Shown here piece after piece: positions 25,799 through 34,317 of a DNA stretch of 57,429 bases. The notes under the pieces are model-generated. The model searched no databases, was not told where the DNA came from, and saw only the letters and a program-made list of their open reading frames with translations. The number at the start of each line of letters is the position of its first letter. The stretch's first letter is position 1. The stretch lies in assembly GCA_039809985.1 (NCBI GenBank), contig JBDHWC010000006.1, forward strand, positions 1 to 57,429, read 5' to 3'. The position numbers were made by a program, and so were the translations under genes. The DNA comes from JAICJJ01 sp039809985 (GTDB lineage Bacteria; Chloroflexota; Chloroflexia; Thermomicrobiales; UBA6265).

Positions 25799-26689
25799 CT
25801 ACGCCGGCGTTGCCGTCCACGCGGAGAGCGAGGCGGTCAGGAGGTCGCGGGCCGACTCGAGGGAGCGCTGGCCGCGCGGCCCCGCGCCGGGGTTGAGACT
25901 GGTCAGGCAGAGCGTGGCGACCTTGCCCGTGCCGAGGGCGGCGGCGACGGCCCGCGCCGCGCCGGAGACCGACGGGCCGCCGGCGGAGGGGGTGGAGGCA
26001 CTGGGCACGTAGCGCGGGTCGAGCAGGTCGAGGTCGAGGTGGACACAGAGCGCGTCGCAGCGTTCGGCGAGCCGGCCGGCGGCTTCGGCGAACGGGCCGT
26101 CGGCGGCGAGGTCCTCGGTCGAGAGGATGCGGGCGGCGGTCGAGCGGAGCAGGTCGGCCTCGCGCTCGTCCAGCTCGCGGATGCCGGCCAGCAGCATCCG
26201 GTCGGTCGGGATCGGGGCGACGAGGCCGGCGGCCTCCCGCCAGAGGGGGCCGGCCAGGCCGGCGAGGATGGCGACCGGCATGCCGGCGAGGATGCCGCTG
26301 AAGGAGGTTTCCGGCGTGTTGAAGTCGCCGTGGGCGTCGAACCAGACGAGGCCGATCCGGGACGCCGCGCTGTGCGCCAGCTGGACGCCGGAGACGACGC
26401 CGATGGCGGCGGTGTCGTCGCCGGCGAGGACGAGGACGGCGTGGCCGCGCCGGCGGGCGGCGGCGACCAGTTCGGCGGTGTGCGCTCCGAGCCGCCCGAT
26501 GTTGACCGCGGTCCGCCCGGGTTCCCGTTCGTCATCGGGGAGGTTGGCCTCGTGCACCTCGGCGACGGCGATCCCCGATGCCGCCAGTCGCTTGGCGAGG
26601 CCGGCCTTGATCAGCGCTCCGGGGCCCGCGCCGAGCCCTTCCTCGCGCTCGTCGTAGCGATAGGGCACCGTCACGATCTCGATGTCCAT
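25799..26689 (-). CDS. Arginase/agmatinase-fold protein with altered metal site
   Basis: 296 residues. Ureohydrolase signatures are present: DAHGDFNTPETSFSGILAGMP (starting at residue 118) and HLDLDLLDP. The usual first metal motif GGDHS is here AGDDT, with Asp92 where arginases have a manganese-binding His; the other five ligands are kept. The enzyme may therefore bind one metal differently, use another substrate (agmatine, formiminoglutamate, guanidino acids), or be inactive. ATG 26689 has GGAGG 6 bases upstream. A TAGAAT -10-like box lies at 26773-26768 on the minus strand. No arginine-related genes are adjacent. Confidence 0.82.
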   Translation of the reverse strand: MDIEIVTVPYRYDEREEGLGAGPGALIKAGLAKRLAASGIAVAEVHEANLPDDEREPGRTAVNIGRLGAHTAELVAAARRRGHAVLVLAGDDTAAIGVVSGVQLAHSAASRIGLVWFDAHGDFNTPETSFSGILAGMPVAILAGLAGPLWREAAGLVAPIPTDRMLLAGIRELDEREADLLRSTAARILSTEDLAADGPFAEAAGRLAERCDALCVHLDLDLLDPRYVPSASTPSAGGPSVSGAARAVAAALGTGKVATLCLTSLNPGAGPRGQRSLESARDLLTASLSAWTATPA

Positions 26690-26870
26690 CCCCCACCTCC
26701 GTCGCGGCCCGGCGTGCCACGGGGCGGCGACCGAAGGCGTCGCGTGCCGTCGTGGGCTTGCCGACGCATTCTAGCCGCGCCGCCCGCGCCGCGGATCGGG
26801 CCGGGCGCACGAACGTGCCCCGGCCCGTCTCGGCGGTCGGTGCGGGCTCCTCGCGTACAATCGGGCGACC

Positions 26871-27452
26871 GTGCGGGCGGTTGGGCGCGTCCGCGTGCCG
26901 CGCGACCGACCGCCACCGAGCGAGACCTTGGCCGACCCGAACCCGTCCCCACCGCCGCGTGCCAGCGGACCGCCGGACCCCGACGCCGAGACCTTCTACG
27001 AGGTGCTCGGGGTGCCGTTCGGCGCGCCCCAGGCAGAGATCGCCAAGGCGTACCGGGCGGCGATGAAGCGGGCCCACCCCGACCAGCAGCGAGAGGAACG
27101 GCGCGCCGCCGCCGAGGAGCGGGCCAAGCGCCTGAACCAGGCCTACGCCACGCTCGCCAGCCCCGAGAAGCGTCGTGCCTACGACCAGTCCATCCGCCAG
27201 CAGACGATCCAGGACCAGGTGATGCGGCAGTACGTGCCGGGGTCGTTCCACGCGGGCTGGCTGGCCGAGGCCGAGGCCCGCGACGCCAAGCTGCGGCGCG
27301 AGCGGACCGCCGCCGAGAAGGCGGAGGCGAGGAAGGCGGACCGGAGCGCGCTGGTCAGCCTGCTGCTCGTCTTCGGCGGCGTCACGGTCGCGCTGATCGT
27401 GGCGTTGCTCCTGTTCGGCGTGGTGGAGAGTCTGCTGGCTCGGATGTTCTGA
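26871..27452 (+). CDS. Membrane-anchored J-domain protein
   Basis: 193 residues. A J domain spans ~40-105 with the Hsp70-stimulating HPD at 69-71 and the typical FYEVLGVPFGAPQAEIAKAY helix; LNQAYATLASPEKRRAYD ends it. A charged Ala/Glu/Lys region follows, and a single C-terminal hydrophobic helix (~162-182) anchors it in the membrane. There is no zinc-finger or DnaJ C-terminal domain, so it is a class III J protein recruiting DnaK to the membrane. The start is uncertain: GTG 26871 lies ~10 bases from a TACAAT -10 box (26856-26861) and would be nearly leaderless; TTG 26928 is the alternative. Confidence 0.8.
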   Translation: MRAVGRVRVPRDRPPPSETLADPNPSPPPRASGPPDPDAETFYEVLGVPFGAPQAEIAKAYRAAMKRAHPDQQREERRAAAEERAKRLNQAYATLASPEKRRAYDQSIRQQTIQDQVMRQYVPGSFHAGWLAEAEARDAKLRRERTAAEKAEARKADRSALVSLLLVFGGVTVALIVALLLFGVVESLLARMF

Positions 27453-27608
27453 CCGGGGCCACGGCAAAGGGCGTTTGGGCAGCGCCGGCGGTTGTCGGGC
27501 GCCTGCATCCGGCGTTGTCTCGCCGGCTCCCGGTGATGGCACGCCCCCGTGCCGGGAGGGATCGCGGCCTGGTGCGCCCGCGGAACGGCGCGGGAGAGGG
27601 TCGAGGCG

Positions 27609-28031
27609 CTAGAAGCCGCGCAGTCGATCCGGCGTGACCCGGACCGCGACGGAGTACTCGGCGGTGTACGACTCCGGGGTCATGTCGATGTCGACGATGC
27701 CGGTTCGGTACTTGGCGAGGAAGGCGGGGTTGGCGATCGCCGGCGGGGCGGCGGGGTCGACCACGGCGGTGCCGTGCAGGACGACGATGTCGCCCCCGTT
27801 GCGGTCGCCGTTGAAGTTGAGGCTGACGCGGGGGTTGGCGGCCAGGTTCCGCAGCTTGGCTTGGTGCGGCTTGCTGTAGAAGAGGAGGGTTCGCCCGTCC
27901 CAGACGAACCAGACCGGGAGCGGCTGCGGGACGCCGGCAGGGTCCACGGTGGTCAGCCAGACGACTTGGTCGTACTCGAGGTGGTTGGCGACCCGGGCCT
28001 CGAACTTGTCGTTCAGGTTGAGCGAGAACAC
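27609..28031 (-). CDS. Pyridoxamine 5'-phosphate oxidase-fold (F420/FMN-binding type) protein
   Basis: 140 residues from GTG 28031, with GAGGGGA 5 bases upstream. It is a split-barrel flavin/deazaflavin-binding fold: VVWLTTVDPAGVPQPLPVWFVWDG, then LLFYSKPHQAKLRNLAANPRVSLNF. Relatives include F420-dependent reductases and general stress proteins. It is 60-65% similar by eye to the upstream gene at 28013-28627, a tandem duplication. It ends normally with RLRGF and TAG. A conserved N-terminal SLNLNDKFEARVANHL is shared by both copies. Confidence 0.85.
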   Translation of the reverse strand: MFSLNLNDKFEARVANHLEYDQVVWLTTVDPAGVPQPLPVWFVWDGRTLLFYSKPHQAKLRNLAANPRVSLNFNGDRNGGDIVVLHGTAVVDPAAPPAIANPAFLAKYRTGIVDIDMTPESYTAEYSVAVRVTPDRLRGF

Positions 28032-28627
28032 GCGTCCCCTCCGGTCGGCGCTCCCGAGCCGCCGCCGGCTCGCCGTCGCGGGGATCGTACCAGCGGCGGC
28101 CGGCATCGCCACGGAGCGGCGGGAGTCCAAGCGATGCGCGGCGGGAGTCCAGAGGATGCTCGGATCACCTTGCGGCCGCCCAAGGCACCGGCGCGCTCGT
28201 CGATCAGATCCCGCGGAACCGAATCTGGAACGACCCGGACCGCGACGGCGTACTGCGCGCTGAATGACTCCGGCGACAGGTGGAAGCCTTCGAAGGCCCG
28301 TCCGTACTTGGCGAGGTAGGCGGGATTGGCGATCGCGGGCGGGGCTGATGGGTCGATCGCCGCCGTTCCGTGCAGGACCACGATGTCGTGACCATCGGGG
28401 TCACCGTTGAAGTTGAGGCTGACGCAGGGATTGGCGGCGATGTTTCGCAGCTTGGCTTGCTTCGGCTTGCTGTAGACGAGGAGCGTCTGGCCGTCCCAGA
28501 CGAACCCGACCGGGGCCGGCTGCGGGACGCCCACGGCGTCCACGGTGGTCAGCCAGACGATGTGGTTGTGGGCGAGGTGGTTGGCGACCCGGGCCTCAAA
28601 CTCGTCGTTCAGGTTGAGAGAGATCAC
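28013..28627 (-). CDS. Tandem paralogue of the split-barrel flavin-type protein, frameshifted near its end
   Basis: 204 residues as written, starting at GTG 28627 (GGGGACAAG upstream). The first ~134 residues match the neighbour at 27609-28031 throughout. Near 28219-28225 the reading then differs: removal of one base would give a C-terminus DRFRGI followed by TGA at 28206-28204, and exactly 140 residues, like the paralogue's DRLRGF. As it stands the frame continues ~65 residues through unconserved Arg/Pro-rich sequence and into the start region of the next gene. This is either a real one-base indel or an assembly error. Confidence 0.78.
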   Translation of the reverse strand: MISLNLNDEFEARVANHLAHNHIVWLTTVDAVGVPQPAPVGFVWDGQTLLVYSKPKQAKLRNIAANPCVSLNFNGDPDGHDIVVLHGTAAIDPSAPPAIANPAYLAKYGRAFEGFHLSPESFSAQYAVAVRVVPDSVPRDLIDERAGALGGRKVIRASSGLPPRIAWTPAAPWRCRPPLVRSPRRRAGGGSGAPTGGDACSRST

Positions 28628-28672
28628 GCTTGTCCCCGGCCGACTCGCTGTCCTGCGGATCATGGCAGCGGC

Positions 28673-28704
28673 GGTCGGCCCCGCCAGTCTCGGCGGGGCC
28701 GACC
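28673..28704 (-). terminator. Hairpin after the VIT/VWA gene
   Basis: Perfect 13-bp stem (28673-28685 with 28692-28704), 6-base loop, starting 8 bases after the TAG stop at 28712 on the minus strand. No T run. Confidence 0.6.
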
Positions 28705-28711
28705 AGCCGCG

Positions 28712-30925
28712 CTACGGGGCGGCGGGCGACACCCGGTAGGCCGTGCCGTCGTCGGCCAGGGCGACCACGCGCTCGCCGAGGGCGAACGGCGCGGCGAGCT
28801 CCGGGTGGTCGACAAGGAGCGCGAAGTAGGCGTCGCTGGCGAAGGCGACCTCGGTCGCGGTCATGGTTGTCGCGTCGAAGCGAGTGTCGGTCCAGACGCC
28901 GTCGGCTAGCAGGAAGGTGCGGTCGCCGACGTAGCGGAGGACTTGGTCGGCCGAGACGGTCTCGCCCGAGTCGGCGACGAAGGTCGCCGAGGCGGGGACC
29001 GGGGCGGCTTCCGCCGCCTTCATGCTGCCGGAGGCCTGCGCGAGGTTGACGGCGGCGCTGCCCTCCCCGCTGCGCGCGTCGCCGCCGATGACCGGGGCGG
29101 CGGGGTCGCTCGCCACGCGGTCGCGCGCGTCCGCCGAGAGGATGTCCTGCTCGGTGATCAGGTACGAGGTGTACGGGGTGACGATGCCGTAGCGGACGCT
29201 GAGGTCGACCAGCGACTTGACGAGTTCCGGGTTCTCGCCGTTGAGCCGGATCTGGTCGAGCAGGTAGCCGATCTTGCGGGTCGCCCAGAGGCGCGGCAGG
29301 AACGCCTCGCCGCCGCTGGTCACGAGCGACTGCCCGTCGTAGGCGTAGCGGCGCGGCTCGCCGTTGACCTTGCCGGTGAGGGTGACGGTGACCGGGCCTC
29401 CCCCTTCGTAGGTGCCGAGGACGACGAGCTGCGACCCGGCGAAGAGGTCGGGCAGCGGTCGCGGGTAGACGTCGGCGACGGTCGCGCCGTCGATGTTGAG
29501 CGCCACGTCGGAGAGGACCGGGGCGCTGATGCTGGCGTAGAAGCCGGAGACGATCTCGTCCAGCGGCTGGCCGGGGCGGACGTAGGTGGTGCGCCCGTGG
29601 TGCGCTTCGCTGAGGGCGTCGAGCAGCAGGGTGTTGACGTCGTCGCCGACGCCGAAGGAGAAGAGGCGGACGCTGTCGGGGGCGACGCCGGCGACGTCCT
29701 TGCGGATGCGGCCGATGTCGGTCTGGCCCTCGGTCGGCAGGCCGTCGGTGAGGAAGAGGAGCATCGTCGGCCGCTCCGGGTCGGCGGCGGCCATCGCGGT
29801 CTGCAGGGCGAGGTCGATGTCGGTGCCGCCCTCGGCGGCGAGGCCGTTCACCCAGTCGATGGCGGCCGGGGCGTCGGACGCGGGCCGCAGGTCGTCGGCG
29901 AAGGAGCGCGCCCCGGTGCTGAAGGCGACGACGGAGAAGCGGTCGTCGGGGTTCAGGTGGCCGAGGATGTGGGCGAGGGCGGCCTTGGCCTGCGCCAGCT
30001 TCTCCCCTTCCATGCTGCCGGAGGTGTCGAGGACGAGGACGACGTCCTTGGCGATGGTCTGCTCGGGGGCGGCGATCCCCGGCGCGGCGAGCAGCAGGAA
30101 CGTGCCCTTGCCGGTGACGGGGTCGACGTGGGAGACGAGGTTCGCGCCGACGGCGTCGGGCGAGGTGCCGACCAGCAGTTCGAAGTCGCCGCTCGGGGTG
30201 ACGTCGCTCGCCTCCCAGCCGACGACGACGCGGTGGTCGTCCCTGCGGTCGACGGCGATGTCGTGGGTCGGCGAGTAGACGGCGCGGATCGGCGCGTCCG
30301 AGTTGACCTCGACCCGGATCGACGCCTGCCGCAGCGGCGCGGCGGAGAAGCGCTCGGTGCCGAGCGGGTAGCGGTAGCGGAGCAGGCCGGCCTCGGCCGG
30401 GACCACCTGGCTGTAGGCGATCTCGATCCGGCGCTCGCCGCCGGGCGGGATCGGGAAGACGCGGGCCTGCACCGCCCCCTCCCCGACGTACTCGAGCAGG
30501 GCCGGGTCGCGCAGGGTGCGGACGATCTCCTCGTAGGCGCGGCGCGCCTCGTCGGCGTCGAGCAGTTTCGCGGTGACCGGCTCGCCGTCGACCCACATCG
30601 TGAAGTCGGAGACCGCCGCCCCCTTCGGCACGGGGAAGACGTAGGTGCCCTCCGCCGGGCGGGTGCCGGGGTTGCGGAAGGTCTGGTCGACGGTGGTGGT
30701 GGCGACTTGGTCGCGGACGACGACGTCGACCTTGTGCGAGACGACCTCGAGCTGGTCGCCGATCAGGAACGGCTCCGGGCAGGCGGGGTCGCAGCCGGGC
30801 GGGTCGACCACCACGAAGCCGTCGGCGCGGGCCAGACCCGGCCCCGCCAGCGACAGCGCGAAGGCGAGCAGCAAGGCGACGAGCGGCACGCGGCAGAGCG
30901 GGGGACGGGGGCGGTCAGGGTGCAT
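28712..30925 (-). CDS. Secreted VIT and von Willebrand factor A domain protein
   Basis: 737 residues. The signal peptide ends near LARAD (residue ~34). The VIT domain follows (VVVRDQVATTTVDQTFRNPG, FPVPKGAAVSDFTMWVDGE, ARRAYEEI). The VWA domain starts with DVVLVLDTSGSMEGEK, the MIDAS metal site, and includes LLFLTDGLPTEGQTD. A beta-rich C-terminal region contains YGIVTPYTSYLITE, as in inter-alpha-trypsin-inhibitor heavy-chain-like bacterial proteins. It is exported and probably binds a protein partner through the metal site; the role is unknown. ATG 30925 has GGAGGAGG seven bases upstream. Confidence 0.88.
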   Translation of the reverse strand: MHPDRPRPPLCRVPLVALLLAFALSLAGPGLARADGFVVVDPPGCDPACPEPFLIGDQLEVVSHKVDVVVRDQVATTTVDQTFRNPGTRPAEGTYVFPVPKGAAVSDFTMWVDGEPVTAKLLDADEARRAYEEIVRTLRDPALLEYVGEGAVQARVFPIPPGGERRIEIAYSQVVPAEAGLLRYRYPLGTERFSAAPLRQASIRVEVNSDAPIRAVYSPTHDIAVDRRDDHRVVVGWEASDVTPSGDFELLVGTSPDAVGANLVSHVDPVTGKGTFLLLAAPGIAAPEQTIAKDVVLVLDTSGSMEGEKLAQAKAALAHILGHLNPDDRFSVVAFSTGARSFADDLRPASDAPAAIDWVNGLAAEGGTDIDLALQTAMAAADPERPTMLLFLTDGLPTEGQTDIGRIRKDVAGVAPDSVRLFSFGVGDDVNTLLLDALSEAHHGRTTYVRPGQPLDEIVSGFYASISAPVLSDVALNIDGATVADVYPRPLPDLFAGSQLVVLGTYEGGGPVTVTLTGKVNGEPRRYAYDGQSLVTSGGEAFLPRLWATRKIGYLLDQIRLNGENPELVKSLVDLSVRYGIVTPYTSYLITEQDILSADARDRVASDPAAPVIGGDARSGEGSAAVNLAQASGSMKAAEAAPVPASATFVADSGETVSADQVLRYVGDRTFLLADGVWTDTRFDATTMTATEVAFASDAYFALLVDHPELAAPFALGERVVALADDGTAYRVSPAAP

Positions 30926-31038
30926 GGCGGCCTCCTCCGGCATCGACCAGCCGCCGCGAGCCGGGCGGGCTGGGGGGTGTTTCCGGTGGAGACGCGCGCG
31001 TCGCGGGCTTGGTTCCGCAGTTGGCGGCCGGGCCGCCG

Positions 31039-31815
31039 CTAGGTCAGGTTCGCGCCGCCGGTGACGTCGATCGCCGCGCCGGTGACGAACGCCGCGCCCG
31101 GCGAGCAGAGCCAGAGGACGACCTTGGCGACGTCCTCCGGCTGCTCGAGGCGGCCGAGCGGGGTGAGCCGCACGTAGTCCGCGGCCACGGCCTCCGCGCT
31201 CATGCCGCGCAGTTCGCCCTCCCAGCCGAGCTCGCGCTCCTGCATCGAGGTGGCGACGTAGCCGGGGCAGACGCAGTTGACCCGGATGCCGTGCGGCCCG
31301 AGCTCGACCGCGGCCGACTTGGTGAAGCCGACGCAGGCCCACTTCGAGGCGGCGTAGTGGGTGAGGAGGGGGGCCGGGCGCTTGCCGGCCATCGAGGCAG
31401 TGTTGACGATACAGCCCCGTTGGCGGGCGATCATCCCCGGCAGCACCGCCTGGGTGACGAGGAAGACGCCCTTGGCGTTGACGTCGAAGTTGAAGTCCCA
31501 CTCTCGCTCGGAGAGGTCCTGCAGCCGGTTCATGGTCGAGACGCCGGCGTTGTTGCAGAGGATGTCGATCGGGCCGAGCGCGGCCTCGGCCCGGGCCACC
31601 GCGTCGCGGGCGCTGGCGGCGCTGGTCACGTCGAGCCGGCCGGCGACCGCGCCCGGGATCGCGGAGGCGGTCGCCTCGGCGAGCTCGGGGTCGATGTCGG
31701 TGGCGGCGACGCGGGCTCCCGCCCCGGCGAGCGCGACGGCGATCGCCTTGCCGATGCCGCTGCCCGCCCCGGTGACGAGGGCGACCTTGCCCGTGAGTTC
31801 GCCGCGTTCTGCCAT
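31039..31815 (-). CDS. SDR family NAD(P)-dependent oxidoreductase
   Basis: 258 residues, classical SDR. The cofactor loop is TGAGSGIG, then LCNNAGVS, the catalytic Ser in NTASMAGKR and the YAASKWA motif (Tyr and Lys). C-terminal FVTGAAIDVTGGANL is typical. ATD after the second strand with Asp suggests NAD preference. Substrate unknown. ATG 31815 follows AGGAG. It is divergent from the sugar ABC operon, so it may act on the imported sugar; that is a guess from position only. Confidence 0.9.
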   Translation of the reverse strand: MAERGELTGKVALVTGAGSGIGKAIAVALAGAGARVAATDIDPELAEATASAIPGAVAGRLDVTSAASARDAVARAEAALGPIDILCNNAGVSTMNRLQDLSEREWDFNFDVNAKGVFLVTQAVLPGMIARQRGCIVNTASMAGKRPAPLLTHYAASKWACVGFTKSAAVELGPHGIRVNCVCPGYVATSMQERELGWEGELRGMSAEAVAADYVRLTPLGRLEQPEDVAKVVLWLCSPGAAFVTGAAIDVTGGANLT

Positions 31816-31908
31816 CGCGCGCTCCTGACCTGCCGCACGGCCGAGGGGGCCGTCGGCGCGGCATGATATGCGGGATCGGCACGCCCCGCGCCGCGTCCCC
31901 CGCGCCGA

Positions 31909-31937
31909 TTGACAAGGCTCCGGGCCGATTCTAGGCT
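31909..31937 (+). promoter_or_regulatory. Sigma70-type promoter of the sugar ABC operon
   Basis: Consensus TTGACA (31909-31914), 17-base spacer, TAGGCT (31932-31937). The -10 sequence is identical to that of moaA. Leader to TTG 31990 is ~45 bases. Confidence 0.65.
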
Positions 31938-31989
31938 AGGCGCGGCCCCGCCTCCGTGCGCGCGGCCGTGCCGCCGCCGGGAGCAGAAG

Positions 31990-32850
31990 TTGAGCGCGAT
32001 CCCCGCCGACACCAGACCGGGCCGGCCCGGGCCGCGCCGGCCGTTCGACGCCGGGATGGCGCTGACCCACCTCGTGCTCGTGCTGGCCTGCCTCGCGATC
32101 CTGCTGCCGGTGCTCTGGACGGTCCGCACCTCGCTGGTGACGCGGGGGATGGCCTACGACCCGGGGACGGTCGTCTTCCGGCCGACGCTGGAGAACTACG
32201 CCAAGATCTTCGGGCCGGACAAGTTCCAGAAGTACTTCTGGAACAGCCTCTGGATCGCCTTCGCCTCGGCCGGCTTCAGCCTGCTGGTCGGCTCGCTGGC
32301 GGCCTACTCGATCGCCCGCTTCCGGACCGGCGGCCAGGCGTTCAGCCTCTCGGTGCTGGCGACCCAAATGCTGCCGCCGGTGGCGCTGGTGATCCCCTTC
32401 TACCTGATCGCGCAGCGGTTCGACCTGATCGACCACGGCTGGGCGCTGGCGGCGGTCTACCTCTCGTTCAACCTGCCGTACGTGGTCTGGATCCTGATCG
32501 GCTTCTTCCAGGGCATCCCGCGGGAGCTGGAGGAGGCGGCGATGGTCGACGGCGCGGGGCGGCTGGCCGCCTTCCGCCAGATCGTGCTGCCGCTGTCGCT
32601 GCCGGGCCTGCTGGCGGCGGGGGTCTTCGCCTTCGTGCTGTCGTGGAACGAGTTCCTGTTTGCGCTGGTGCTGACCGGGCGCAACTCGAAGACGCTGCCG
32701 GTGGCGCTGGCCGGGCTGATGTCCTCCCAAGGCAACCAGATCGGCGCGATCTGCGCGGCAACCGTGGCGATGATGACCCCGATCGTCGCCCTGACGTGGG
32801 TGATCCAGCGCTTCCTGGTTCGCGGCCTCACCTTCGGGGCGGTCAAGTGA
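31990..32850 (+). CDS. Carbohydrate ABC transporter permease (MalG type)
   Basis: 286 residues with six predicted helices. The EAA motif that contacts the ATPase is ELEEAAMVDGAGRLAAFRQIVLPLSLPG. TTG 31990 is chosen because GGGAG precedes it and it supplies the normal cytoplasmic N-terminus; ATG 32056 would begin at the first helix. It is first in an unusual order, permease - binding protein - permease, and no ATPase gene is in the cluster, so a shared MsmK-type ATPase elsewhere is likely. The sugar is unknown. Confidence 0.87.
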   Translation: MSAIPADTRPGRPGPRRPFDAGMALTHLVLVLACLAILLPVLWTVRTSLVTRGMAYDPGTVVFRPTLENYAKIFGPDKFQKYFWNSLWIAFASAGFSLLVGSLAAYSIARFRTGGQAFSLSVLATQMLPPVALVIPFYLIAQRFDLIDHGWALAAVYLSFNLPYVVWILIGFFQGIPRELEEAAMVDGAGRLAAFRQIVLPLSLPGLLAAGVFAFVLSWNEFLFALVLTGRNSKTLPVALAGLMSSQGNQIGAICAATVAMMTPIVALTWVIQRFLVRGLTFGAVK

Positions 32851-32891
32851 CGCCGGCGGACGGGCCGGCACGGCACGGAGAGGAGACGACG

Positions 32892-34238
32892 ATGACGACG
32901 CGATCGGCACTGACCCGGACGGCGCTCGACCGGCGGACGCTGCTGCACGGGGCGGCGGGGGCGGGCCTCGCGCTCGGCATCGGCCGGCTCGGAGGCGCGG
33001 CGGCGCAGGAGATCACCTTCTCGAAGGACTACGCCGGCACCACGCTGAACATGCTGATGGAGGACCTCGCCGAGACGACGATCATCGAGGACCTGCTGCC
33101 CGACTTCAAGGACAAGACCGGCATCGACGTCGCGTTCGAGAAGGTCAACTACAGCGTCATGCACGAGAAACTGGTGCCGCAGCTCGCCGCCGGCGCGGGC
33201 AACGGCTCCTACGACGTGCTGGAGGTCGACTTCTACTGGGTCTACGAGTTCGCCCGCTCCAACTGGGTGGAGGACCTCGGCAAGCGGATCGAGGCCTCCA
33301 ACGGGCAGGTCGACCTCAAGCGCTACATCCCGGCCACGCTGAAGATCAACTCCGAGGCGGACGGGAAGACCTTCTACATCCCGATGTACCCCTACCCGAT
33401 GGGCCTCATCCACCGCACCGACCTGATGCAGGACAAGGCGTTCCTGGACGCCTACCAGCAGGTGGCGGGCAAGGCGATGGCGATGCCCGACTCGGTCGAG
33501 TCGTACGTCGAGCTGGCGAAGAACGTCTCCAAGATGGACAAGGGGGTCTACGGCGCGGCGATGCAGGCGGCGCAGGTCGACCCGATCGTGATGGAGTTCT
33601 GCAACTTCCTCTACGGGATGGGCGGCGACTACTACGACGAGGGGATGACCAAGCCGATCGTCAACGAGGCGCTCGGGGTGAAGGCGGCGACGGTCTACGC
33701 CGACTGCGTCAACAACGCCGCCCAGCCGGGGGCGGCGGGGGCCGACCTGAACGACACGATGGCCACCTACCTGCAGGGCAAGGCGTTCAGCATGGTCAGC
33801 TACATGTTCATGCTGAACCAGTTCAACGACGACCCCGCCAGCAAGGTGAAGGGGATGAACGAGATGACGACCATGCCGGGCGGCAAGGGGCTGACCGGCG
33901 CGTGGTCGTGGGGCCTGCCGATCTCCTCGCCGAACCCGGACGCCGGCTGGGAGTTCATCAAGTGGGTCGAGTCGCCCGACATCGCGATGAAGCGGGCAAT
34001 GGCGGGCGGCGTGCCGTCGCAGCTGGCCCCCTACGACAACGCCGACTTCATCGCCAAGTACCCGTGGATGAAGAGCGCCAAGGAGATGATCGCCGCCGGC
34101 AAGGGGCTGCCGGCGGTGACGAAGCAGGCCCAGCTGGTCGAGATCATGGGCCGGCACCTAAGCGACGTCGTCTCCGGCGGCGCGACGCCGCAGGACGGCA
34201 TGAACGCCGCCGCCGAGGAGCTGAAGGGCCTCCTCTAG
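32892..34238 (+). CDS. ABC transporter sugar-binding protein (extracellular solute-binding family 1)
   Basis: 448 residues from ATG 32892 (GAGGAGACG upstream). The leader LDRRTLLHGAAGAGLALGIG is twin-arginine-like, ending near AAAQE; there is no lipobox Cys, so membrane attachment is unclear. The mature part has the family-1 layout: LNMLMEDLAETTIIEDLLPDFKDKTG, then FYIPMYPYPMGLIHRTDL and WSWGLPISSPNPDAGWEFIKW. It delivers a sugar or oligosaccharide to the two flanking permeases. A GC hairpin follows the gene. Confidence 0.88.
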   Translation: MTTRSALTRTALDRRTLLHGAAGAGLALGIGRLGGAAAQEITFSKDYAGTTLNMLMEDLAETTIIEDLLPDFKDKTGIDVAFEKVNYSVMHEKLVPQLAAGAGNGSYDVLEVDFYWVYEFARSNWVEDLGKRIEASNGQVDLKRYIPATLKINSEADGKTFYIPMYPYPMGLIHRTDLMQDKAFLDAYQQVAGKAMAMPDSVESYVELAKNVSKMDKGVYGAAMQAAQVDPIVMEFCNFLYGMGGDYYDEGMTKPIVNEALGVKAATVYADCVNNAAQPGAAGADLNDTMATYLQGKAFSMVSYMFMLNQFNDDPASKVKGMNEMTTMPGGKGLTGAWSWGLPISSPNPDAGWEFIKWVESPDIAMKRAMAGGVPSQLAPYDNADFIAKYPWMKSAKEMIAAGKGLPAVTKQAQLVEIMGRHLSDVVSGGATPQDGMNAAAEELKGLL

Positions 34239-34266
34239 GCGCGACGACCTCCGGCGCATCGGCCGC

Positions 34267-34293
34267 GCCGCCGCCCCGCTCCGGGGCGGCGGC
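34267..34293 (+). terminator. GC hairpin between binding-protein and permease genes
   Basis: Perfect 12-bp stem (34267-34278 with 34282-34293), 3-base loop, 28 bases after the stop. There is no T run and the downstream permease has no promoter of its own. It more likely stabilises the binding-protein mRNA or partially terminates. Confidence 0.5.
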
Positions 34294-34317
34294 CCGGCCC
34301 GGGACGGCGAGACCAGC

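Noticed and set aside
28204..28404. Separate small minus-strand gene of 66 residues
   Set aside because: It is the original C-terminal frame of the split-barrel paralogue after the one-base shift, not an independent gene.
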